Assembly (NCBI GenBank): GCA_020849725.1
Contig: JADLAZ010000012.1
Location: 1-43,879 of the forward strand
Reading direction: 5' to 3'
Length of the DNA stretch: 43,879 bases
DNA from: Chloroflexota bacterium
GTDB taxonomy: Bacteria; Chloroflexota; Chloroflexia; Thermomicrobiales; JADLAZ01
In this document: in pieces, positions 1-6,977 of the stretch
Layout: every line of letters starts with the position of its first letter
Numbering within the stretch: the first letter of the stretch is position 1
Program-made: the position numbers and the translations under genes
Notes under the pieces: model-generated
The model's database searches: none
Told to the model about the DNA's origin: nothing
The model's input: the letters and a program-made list of their open reading frames with translations, nothing else

Positions 1-42
1 AGCGACGGCTGGCGCCAGGAGATCGAGCACGCTAGACTGCAT
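1..42 (-). CDS. 5' end of an unidentified protein, cut by the left edge
   Basis: On the minus strand an ATG at 42-40 follows an AGGAGG-type ribosome site (CCTCCT on the plus strand near 49-54) at about 5-6 nt spacing. The frame stays open to the edge for 14 codons (MQSSVLDLLAPAVA). That is too little to recognise a family. The gene would be divergent from the NlpC/P60-like gene that starts at 133, so 43-132 should hold both promoters. The case rests on the ribosome site and start codon only. Confidence 0.5.
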   Translation of the reverse strand, partial: MQSSVLDLLAPAVA

Positions 43-132
43 TCGGCCCTCCTCTGCGACGAATAGTGCGCTTCACACACGCCTATCCTAGCAAAGGAGG
101 GCTGCCCTGTAGAACGCATTCGCCCTGGTGAC

Positions 133-783
133 GTGGTTGACGCCGAGGACAAGGCGCTAACTACGGTCGGGTATGGGGGCGGGGGGCGCGCCGACTTTTC
201 GAAGTCGCTGGCGGCGTTCCGCAAGGAGCTGCAGGCGCGGCTAGCCAAGGTGCCGGCTGGCGAGGCGCTGCCGCCCGACCTGGACCTGATCATGAAGTCG
301 CTGGCGCTGTGGAGCGACGACCCCGGCAACATCTGGGGCGAGGACGACTTCACCGAGTTCTTCACCGATCACGAAGACCTGGAATTGTCGTCGTACCAGT
401 ACGCGACGGTGGCCAAATCGCAAAACAAGTGCAGTGCCTTCGTGGCTGAGTCGGTCTACCAGAGCGTTGGCGTCGTCCACAAGGTCTACCAGTCGCGCGA
501 GCAGGCCGGCAAGTGGTTCCCCTATCGTGCGGCCGACTGGGGCAATCTGGTCCGGGTCATCCCGCACTTCCAGATCGTGTCGCAGCCGGTGATGGGTGAC
601 ATCTGGTCGAACGGCTCGCACGTCGGCATCTTCCTGGGCGAGTATGCCGGCAAGAAGATCTATATCAGCGCCCGCGACGACGGCGATGGCGTCTTCGGCC
701 TGCTGGGCGAAGCGCAGCATGAGGAAGGCATCCAGATCAAGTTCATGCCGGATGGTGGCGTCTTCCGTCGCTACACGCCCTGA
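133..783 (+). CDS. NlpC/P60- or CHAP-like papain-fold hydrolase
   Basis: This 216-residue protein has the layout of a papain-fold amidase or endopeptidase. Cys100 sits in KCSAFVAES, followed by an amphipathic helix. A GDI motif and His163 in SHVGIFLG come about 60 residues later, and a polar residue near 179-182 (ISARDD) could be the third catalytic residue. NlpC/P60 and CHAP enzymes cut peptidoglycan peptides, and related folds occur in effector toxins. I see no signal peptide. The start is uncertain: the GTG at 133 is the first usual start, but a strong AAAGGAGG lies far upstream at 93-100 and the frame is open from 67, so a rare initiator such as ATT at 118 is possible. The next gene, 50 bp downstream on the same strand, is another predicted cell-wall peptidase, so the two may act together. 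Fold fairly sure; substrate unknown. Confidence 0.7.
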   Translation: MVDAEDKALTTVGYGGGGRADFSKSLAAFRKELQARLAKVPAGEALPPDLDLIMKSLALWSDDPGNIWGEDDFTEFFTDHEDLELSSYQYATVAKSQNKCSAFVAESVYQSVGVVHKVYQSREQAGKWFPYRAADWGNLVRVIPHFQIVSQPVMGDIWSNGSHVGIFLGEYAGKKIYISARDDGDGVFGLLGEAQHEEGIQIKFMPDGGVFRRYTP

Positions 784-833
784 TAGCCGGCTGCTTGGAG
801 CGCCGTGATGCCCACTGTCGTCAGGAGCCTGCG

Positions 834-3218
834 ATGACGCAGCCATCGATCCGCACCGGCGCCGGGCCGCGGCCACAAGTCATGCGCCGGCCGACCCGCC
901 GCCGGCGCGCACCCGGCGAGGAGCTGGCGGTCGGGCCGGTCGTCGACGCGCCGGACATCGTGTCGGCACTGCCGGCGCTGGGCAGCCTGCCAGTGCACGC
1001 GACGACGGCGGCGCAACGCCAGGCGCTGCTCATCCAGTTGCAGCGCAGCGGCGGCAACGCGCTGGCGCGGCGAGCGCTGCCGGCCCTGGGTACCCCCGGC
1101 TGGCTGCGCAGCGGCGCGGCGCCGGCAGCCGTGCAGCGCGACCCGGACCCACCGGACACCAACGCGCCGGGCATCGCCGACGACATCGAGGCGAACGCCG
1201 ATGCCGCCTTCTTCCTCAATCCCATCGACTGGATCGACAAGCTGCCGGCGCATCTCGTGCAGCAGATCGACGGCGAGTTCAGCGAAGCCAGCCAGGAGGC
1301 TGCGCTCAAGAAGCAACTGAAGAAAGACGCGAACTACAAGGCGTTGTACGCGGCCAACGCAAAGGCCAAGAGCGACGCCGCCAAGACCAAGACGGCGCCA
1401 GACCCGAAGACGGCCGCCGACCTGGACGACTACGTCGCCCAGCAGCGTGCCGCGCAGGCGAAGGCCCTTCACAAGGTTGGACAGCCGAAAGAGACGCTGA
1501 TCGACATCCCCAAGGAGGGGCTGACCGCCGTCGAGGGTCGGACGCTGGCGCGGATCAATTTCATGGGCATCACGACGGCGGCGCTGGGCACGGTCGAGCT
1601 GGTCAAGGCGCACTTCGGCGCAGTCCAGGATTTCACCATCTCCGGCCAGACCGTGCCGCTCCACGCCGCGACCGGCGCGCGGCTCCAGGCGGCCGCCAAG
1701 GCCTTCGAGGAGCGCTACCCCGGCGCCCAGATTCCGGGCACGACGGTCGGCCAATCGTGGCGGGGCCGGCACCAGGAGCGCCATGGCATCGGCATGCTCG
1801 GACACGCCATGGGTCTGTCGGTCGACTTCGACGCCTATCACACGCCGCATCTCAAGGAGAAGACGCTGCTGCTGGAGACGATCGGCGGCGGGCCGGCGAT
1901 CTTCGAGCTGAAGCATCAAAGCGGCCGCATGTTGAATTGGAGCGAACAACGGGCGATCGTCAAGCAGATGGGCCAGGAGACGATGGCGCACCAGGCCGCC
2001 CGCCAGGGCAAGATCGGCACGCCGGACGACCCGGGCGTCGTCGTGCCCGACAGCGAGCGCTCGGCGCAGAGCCTGGCGGTGCTCGGTCAGGTCGACGCCG
2101 CCTACACGGCGATGGCGAAGACCTCAACCGACTTCCAAGCGTCGCTGAGCAACGCGGCCAAGGCCAAACTGCACGACCTGGGCGACGCCTACTTTGCCGT
2201 TCGTGGCACGATCTTGGGGCTGAGGAAGTCGATCGGCCAGGCGCCGGCCAAGGTCGCCAATGCGCGCAAGAAGGCGCTGGCGGCCATCAAGGCGCGCCGG
2301 GCCAAGGAGTACGCGCCCAAGATCGCGGCGGCGCGGGCCAAGGCGAAGGCCGAGGGCAAGAAAGGCAAGGATCTGCAGCAGGACCCAACGGTCGTCGCGC
2401 TGATCAAGGAGCGCGATACGATCGCACCGGCCATGATCGACCAGGAGCCGACCGTGGCCGAGTTGCTGGCGAAGGAGGCGGCCAACCGTCAGAGCCTGAC
2501 CGATCTGGAGACGAAGCACCAGGCGGCGATGCGCCCGCAGTTGCAGCCGATGATCGACACCGTCAACGCCAAGGTCAAGGCGCTGAGCGCCCAGGCCGCG
2601 GCGGTCGACCTGGCGTCGATGCCGGGCGCGTCGTACATGAAGAACCTCGCGGTGCAACTGCGCGACATCGTGCGCGACGGCCCGGCGACGTCCGCGCCGG
2701 CGACCGCCTCGTACTTGAAGCGGCTGCGCGCCTTCCGCGCCAACCACGACCGCGTCCTGGCCGGCATCGACGCGGCGGCGATCGACGACCCGGACAAGCT
2801 CAAGCAGGCGCTGATCGACCGGGTGCAGTTCATCCGGCTCAGCCAGCTGAGCTGGCAACTCAATAACGATATGGAGTACGTCTTCGGCGAGCCGAACAAG
2901 AAGGTCGTCCTCGGCGGCCGCGCGCGGCAGGTGGGGGACCCGTCGGTGCTGCAGCTCCTGGAGCTAGGGTCGACGCGCAACGACCCGATGCCCACGCCGC
3001 CGACCACCACCGGCGCCGGAACGGGCACGACCGGCGGCAAGGCGGCGCCCGCCAAGCGTACCCAGGTGTTCAACAAGGAGTTCATGCGCGTCATGATGGA
3101 GTTCGGCTTCGCCCCCGGCGCGGCCTGGGATGCGGCCGACACGATGCACTTCGACTTCGTCGAGGGTTTCGGCATCTTCGCGAACAAGGGCAGCTATGGT
3201 CCCAAAGGCTTGAAGTAG
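834..3218 (+). CDS. M15-like (VanY/M15C) peptidase with eCIS-associated N-terminal motif and large helical insert
   Basis: The ATG at 834 follows CAGGAG (822-827) and gives 794 residues. Residues 1-45 are Arg/Pro-rich. Residues 66-82 contain QLQRSGGNALARRAL, close to the LQRxxGNxAVxRLL signature of DUF4157-type proteins and cargo linked to extracellular contractile injection systems (eCIS). The peptidase part is split. His324-x6-Asp331 (GHAMGLSVDFD) matches the first zinc motif of M15 D,D- or L,D-peptidases. The C-terminal motif DTMHFDF with His772, preceded by a GFAPGAAWD segment, matches the last. Between them lie about 440 residues rich in Ala, Lys and Gln, probably long helices or coiled coil; ordinary M15 enzymes have far fewer. 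No eCIS sheath, tube or baseplate genes lie in the window. The stop is directly followed by the GTG of the nucleoside hydrolase. The peptidase call is good; export by an eCIS is inference. Confidence 0.72.
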   Translation: MTQPSIRTGAGPRPQVMRRPTRRRRAPGEELAVGPVVDAPDIVSALPALGSLPVHATTAAQRQALLIQLQRSGGNALARRALPALGTPGWLRSGAAPAAVQRDPDPPDTNAPGIADDIEANADAAFFLNPIDWIDKLPAHLVQQIDGEFSEASQEAALKKQLKKDANYKALYAANAKAKSDAAKTKTAPDPKTAADLDDYVAQQRAAQAKALHKVGQPKETLIDIPKEGLTAVEGRTLARINFMGITTAALGTVELVKAHFGAVQDFTISGQTVPLHAATGARLQAAAKAFEERYPGAQIPGTTVGQSWRGRHQERHGIGMLGHAMGLSVDFDAYHTPHLKEKTLLLETIGGGPAIFELKHQSGRMLNWSEQRAIVKQMGQETMAHQAARQGKIGTPDDPGVVVPDSERSAQSLAVLGQVDAAYTAMAKTSTDFQASLSNAAKAKLHDLGDAYFAVRGTILGLRKSIGQAPAKVANARKKALAAIKARRAKEYAPKIAAARAKAKAEGKKGKDLQQDPTVVALIKERDTIAPAMIDQEPTVAELLAKEAANRQSLTDLETKHQAAMRPQLQPMIDTVNAKVKALSAQAAAVDLASMPGASYMKNLAVQLRDIVRDGPATSAPATASYLKRLRAFRANHDRVLAGIDAAAIDDPDKLKQALIDRVQFIRLSQLSWQLNNDMEYVFGEPNKKVVLGGRARQVGDPSVLQLLELGSTRNDPMPTPPTTTGAGTGTTGGKAAPAKRTQVFNKEFMRVMMEFGFAPGAAWDAADTMHFDFVEGFGIFANKGSYGPKGLK

Positions 3219-4154
3219 GTGATCGAGCCGCCACCAGTCAAGCTGCTGCTCGATACCGACATCGGCTCCGACATCGACGACGCGCTGGCGCTGGCCTATC
3301 TGCTGGCGCAGCCCCGCTGCGAGCTGCTTGGCATCACCACCGTCAGCGGCGAGCCGGCCGTGCGCGCGGCCCTGGCGAGCGCGCTGTGCCGCGCCGCCAG
3401 TCGCGATGTGCCGATCTACCCCGGCACGGCCGCGCCGCTGTTGGTGGCGCAGCGCCAGGCGAGTGTGGGCCAGGCGGCGGCGCTGGACCACCTGCCGCAC
3501 CAAACCGTGTTTCCCGAGGGGGAGGCGATCGACTTCCTGCAACGCACGATCCGCGCCCATCCCGGCGAGGTGACGCTGCTGGCGATCGGCCCGCTGACGA
3601 ACGTCGCCTTGCTGCTCACGCTCGACCCGGCTATTCCGACGCTGCTGGGCGGTCTGACGCTGATGCTCGGCTGGTTCACCGACCGGCCACCACACCCCGA
3701 CCAGGGCGACTGGAATGCGCTGTGCGACCCGCACGCCGCTGCCATCGTCTGCCGAGCGCCGGTGCCAGCTACGACGATCGTGCCGCTGGATGTGACCCGG
3801 CGCCTGTTATTACCGGCGGCGCAGGCGTGGCCGTCCGGCGTGGGCAGCGCGCTGGCCACCATGGAGGCGCTAGCAACGGTCGACCCGGACCCGGCCGATC
3901 CAGTCGTGTTCCACGACCCGCTGGCGGCGGCGACCATCTTCGAGCCGGACCTCTGCACCTACACGCGCGGCACGGTCACGATCGATACCTGCACTGCTGC
4001 AACGCAGGGCATGAGCCGCTTTGCGCTCGGTGACGGCCCGCATCGTGTCGCCGTCACCGTCGATCCGACCAGGTTCTTCGACCTGTACTGGGCTGCGACC
4101 GGAACCACGAGTGAGGCGATGGGACCGCGTATGTGCGCGCAAGAGCGTGACTGA
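3219..4154 (+). CDS. Inosine-uridine preferring nucleoside hydrolase family protein
   Basis: This 311-residue protein opens with the calcium-binding motif of nucleoside N-ribohydrolases, here DTDIGSDIDDALAL (near residue 12). It later has the family segment AIGPLTNVAL (about 125) and a DWNALCDPHAA segment that matches the ExNxxxDPxAA region. The family cleaves ribonucleosides to free base and ribose in purine or pyrimidine salvage. The length is normal. The GTG start lies immediately after the TAG stop of the M15-like peptidase with no spacing, so translation is very likely coupled, although the functions look unrelated. It converges on the MFS gene across about 60 bp. The exact nucleoside cannot be read from the sequence. 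Confidence 0.88.
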   Translation: MIEPPPVKLLLDTDIGSDIDDALALAYLLAQPRCELLGITTVSGEPAVRAALASALCRAASRDVPIYPGTAAPLLVAQRQASVGQAAALDHLPHQTVFPEGEAIDFLQRTIRAHPGEVTLLAIGPLTNVALLLTLDPAIPTLLGGLTLMLGWFTDRPPHPDQGDWNALCDPHAAAIVCRAPVPATTIVPLDVTRRLLLPAAQAWPSGVGSALATMEALATVDPDPADPVVFHDPLAAATIFEPDLCTYTRGTVTIDTCTAATQGMSRFALGDGPHRVAVTVDPTRFFDLYWAATGTTSEAMGPRMCAQERD

Positions 4155-4213
4155 GATGGAAGCGCGGGATTGAGGCCGTGCCTCCTGGCTTGGGCGTCAA
4201 TACCCGTCGCGGC

Positions 4214-5494
4214 TCAGGCAGCGCGGGTCAGGCCGGCGGCGCGCAGTTGGGGAGCGGTGGCGGCGACGGCGATGACGCCGACCAACGACAGCACGCCGCA
4301 GACAGCGATGGCGAACGCCGCGTCCCAGCGCTGGGCCAGCGCGCCCATCGCCAGCGCGCCGAACGGCGACGAGCCGATCGCCAGCGTTAGGACGCCCAGT
4401 GCCCGGCCGCGCATCTCCGGGCCAGCCTGGCTGAGGATGATCGTCCCTTGCATCGTGCCGAAGCCAGCATGACCGATGCCGCCGATGATCAGCAGTAGCA
4501 GCGCCAGCCAGAACCACGGACAGAGTGCGAACAGCACGTTGGTCAGCGACATCAGTGCTGAGCCGAGGATGTACCACCAGCCCTGCGGGCCACCGCCGCG
4601 CAGGCGCAGGATCAATGGCAGGCCGATCAACGCGCCGATGCCGTCGGCCGCCGCCAGCCAGCCCAGCTCGACTGGCCCGACCTGCAGTTCGTCGCGGGCG
4701 ACGACCGGCAGTAGTTGCATATAGGGAAAGATGAAGAAGTTCATGATGATCGTGATCAGCAGCACCGCCAGAATGGCGCGCTCGCGCATGACATACAGCA
4801 GACCGTCACCCAGGCTCCGCAACGGTGAGCTGGTGATGCGCGCTGCCGTCTGCGCCGGCCGCTGCACCAACCAGAATAGGATAGAACTGGACATAAAACA
4901 GACCAGCAACACACCATAACCCAGACCCGGTCCAGACAGCGCCAGCAGCAGACCGGCCAGCGCCGGGCCGACGATCTTGGAGACGTTCATCGACACATTG
5001 TCGAGGACAGTGCCCTGGACGATGTTGTCTTTGTCGATAATGTCGACCATCAGCGCCCGCCGCGACGGCCAGTCCAACGCCCAGCTCAGGCCGAGCAGCA
5101 GGCTGCCGGCGTAGAGGTGCCACGGCTGGACCACTCCGCTGGCGATGAGGGCGGTCATGATGGCGGTGACGACAACATTCAACACCTGCGCGCCGCGGAT
5201 GAGCGCCAGGCGGTCGACGCGGTCGGCAATGACGCCGGCGAAGGGGCCGATCAGCGGCAGCGCTGCCGAGCGGCAGAAGCCGAGCAGCGCCACCTGCCAG
5301 GGGGAGTTGGTCAACTCCAGCATCAGCCAACCGGCGACGACGATCTCCGTCCAGCGCGCCAGGTTCCAGGGTACAGTCGCTGACCAGTAGAGGCGGTAGT
5401 TGCGCGACCGGAGCAAGTACAGTGCGGCGGACAGGCCATGGGACGGCACGGCCGTTGCCGCGCCGTCCGCATCGTCGCGGGTGGCCGTCCGCAT
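4214..5494 (-). CDS. MFS exporter (EntS/MFS_3-like)
   Basis: This 426-residue integral membrane protein has about twelve hydrophobic segments. The N-terminal NYRLYWSATVPWNLARW and the FAGVIADRVDR loop after the second helices (motif A-like GxxaDRxxR) are typical of the MFS_3/enterobactin-exporter-like group. Such proteins export siderophores, drugs or other small molecules by proton antiport. The ATG at 5494 has an AGGAG ribosome site 6 nt upstream. It lies 37 bp downstream of the amidohydrolase on the same strand, so the two are probably cotranscribed. The cargo is unknown; export of something made or degraded by the amidohydrolase is only a guess. Confidence 0.85.
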   Translation of the reverse strand: MRTATRDDADGAATAVPSHGLSAALYLLRSRNYRLYWSATVPWNLARWTEIVVAGWLMLELTNSPWQVALLGFCRSAALPLIGPFAGVIADRVDRLALIRGAQVLNVVVTAIMTALIASGVVQPWHLYAGSLLLGLSWALDWPSRRALMVDIIDKDNIVQGTVLDNVSMNVSKIVGPALAGLLLALSGPGLGYGVLLVCFMSSSILFWLVQRPAQTAARITSSPLRSLGDGLLYVMRERAILAVLLITIIMNFFIFPYMQLLPVVARDELQVGPVELGWLAAADGIGALIGLPLILRLRGGGPQGWWYILGSALMSLTNVLFALCPWFWLALLLLIIGGIGHAGFGTMQGTIILSQAGPEMRGRALGVLTLAIGSSPFGALAMGALAQRWDAAFAIAVCGVLSLVGVIAVAATAPQLRAAGLTRAA

Positions 5495-5531
5495 GGACCT
5501 CTCCTGGCTGTCAGGTCGACGAGGGATATGG

Positions 5532-6764
5532 TTACGACGCGGTCACGGGCTGGTGGGTGACCGGCTGGCCGGGCGTTAGACCGATGGCTGGCTGCTGGCG
5601 CTCGGGGATGGTCGCGAATGGCTCGGCCGGCCGCTCCGGCAGACGTGGCAACTCCTCGCCGGCGAGGTAGGTGGCGGTATTGACCAGCCGCTGCTCGCCG
5701 CGGCGCTCGCTCATGGTGATGTCATAGTAGCTGAACGCGCCGCGCTCGAGCCGGAACAAGGCGATGTCGGCGGCCGCGCCGGGGCGCAACGTGCCGAGAT
5801 CGGGTCGGCCCATTGCCCGTGCCGGCCGACTGGTGCCGCGCTCGATGACGTCCGGCAGCGACATGCCGAGCGTCAGGAACTTCGACAGCGTCGTCGGCAT
5901 GTCGTACATCGGGCCCTGGCGGGCCATCTGGTGGATGTCGGTCGAGATCACGTCCGGCGGCAGTCCTTGCGCCAGCATCGCCTCGGCGGTGTCGAACGAG
6001 AACGAACCGGTGCCGTGGCCGATGTCCATGACCATGCCGGCGTCCCAGAGTTGCTTGACCATCGGCAGCACGACGCGCGCATCGTTGATGACGCGGTTCT
6101 GGTGGCCAGTGAAGCAGTGGGTCAGGATATCGCCCGGCTTCATCAGCGGCAGGACCTCGCCCAGGTGCGGCGGCGCGGCGCCGATGTGGACCATCAGCGG
6201 CAGGCCGACGCGGTCAGCCAACTCACGGGCGCGGCGCAACGGCTCGATGCCGGCGCCACGCGTTGTGCTGGGGTCGATGCGCGCCTTGATGCCGAGGATG
6301 ACGTCGCGGTTGCGCTCGACGATCATCGCCGCCAGATCGACGTTGCAGTAGTCGAGGTTGGCGAGCTCGAAGGTGTTGGCCGTCAGGCCGATGCTGGACA
6401 GGTTGAGCAGGGCGTAGCAGCGGGCACGGTTGGCCTCGGCAACGTAGCGGCGGAAGCCGTGGAAGTTGAAGGCGCCCGACGAGCCGACGTCCAACCAGGT
6501 GGTGACGCCGGTCTGGGCGGCGACTGGATCGGCCTCGATGCCCCAGTAGGTCGCGCCCCAGTAGATATGGGTATGGAGGTCGACCAGGCCGGGCGTGACG
6601 ATCTGCCCGGTGGCGTCGACGACGCGACCGGCGCCGCCGGTCGGCAGGTTGGGCGCGACGGCGGCGATGCGGCCGTCAGTGACACCGACGTCGAGTCGAC
6701 CGCTGAGGCCGGCGCCGGGGTCGACGACCTCACCGCCGGTAATGACCAGATCAAAGGTCGCCAT
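5532..6764 (-). CDS. Amidohydrolase/deacetylase family metallohydrolase (Atu3266/EF0837-like)
   Basis: The ATG at 6764, with AGGAGG 6 nt upstream, gives a 410-residue protein starting MATFDLVITGGEVVDP. Longer upstream starts run into non-conserved sequence. It has the amidohydrolase binuclear metal set: HTH near residue 60, a probable carbamylated Lys in GIKARI, His in MVHIGA, His in THCFTGH, and Asp in ISTDIHQ. The order and spacing resemble the dihydroorotase-like subgroup that includes Atu3266 and EF0837, which hydrolyse N- or O-acyl substrates such as acetyl-(R)-mandelate. It acts in the cytoplasm. An MFS exporter follows 37 bp downstream. A TACAAT hexamer (complement of 6824-6829) may be its -10 element. 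The physiological substrate is unknown. Confidence 0.85.
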   Translation of the reverse strand: MATFDLVITGGEVVDPGAGLSGRLDVGVTDGRIAAVAPNLPTGGAGRVVDATGQIVTPGLVDLHTHIYWGATYWGIEADPVAAQTGVTTWLDVGSSGAFNFHGFRRYVAEANRARCYALLNLSSIGLTANTFELANLDYCNVDLAAMIVERNRDVILGIKARIDPSTTRGAGIEPLRRARELADRVGLPLMVHIGAAPPHLGEVLPLMKPGDILTHCFTGHQNRVINDARVVLPMVKQLWDAGMVMDIGHGTGSFSFDTAEAMLAQGLPPDVISTDIHQMARQGPMYDMPTTLSKFLTLGMSLPDVIERGTSRPARAMGRPDLGTLRPGAAADIALFRLERGAFSYYDITMSERRGEQRLVNTATYLAGEELPRLPERPAEPFATIPERQQPAIGLTPGQPVTHQPVTAS

Positions 6765-6957
6765 GCTCGCCCTCCTCTGCAACGCTGTCCGACATATCCC
6801 GTGAGATACCCAGCCGGACGGCCATTGTAGCGCACGGGCGGCGATCATGCGTGCCTGGCCGAGATGATGGCGGCTCGGCATGGTGTCGTACTCGACTCAG
6901 GCGCCGCGCGCCGCCAGCGCCAGGTGCGCCGCCATCGACGGTGCGGATGATGGCCAT
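6751..6957 (-). CDS. Possible small ORF or leader peptide between mutS and the amidohydrolase
   Basis: An ATG at 6957 has a strong AGGAGG about 5 nt upstream and opens a 68-codon frame beginning MAIIRTVDGGAPG. It ends at 6751, overlapping the start of the amidohydrolase by 14 bp in another frame. The protein is rich in Arg, Gly and Pro, has no recognisable domain and may not be conserved. The good ribosome site and the overlap would suit a coupled leader peptide. GC-rich DNA throws up such frames by chance, so this is weak. A possible -10 (TACAAT, 6824-6829) lies inside it. Confidence 0.25.
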   Translation of the reverse strand: MAIIRTVDGGAPGAGGARRLSRVRHHAEPPSSRPGTHDRRPCATMAVRLGISRDMSDSVAEEGEHGDL

Positions 6958-6977
6958 GGCTCCTCCTGGTGGTGCGG

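Noticed and set aside
771..1991. 406-codon minus-strand frame across the M15-like peptidase
   Set aside because: Arg-rich shadow with no motif, while the plus-strand frame carries the zinc motifs.
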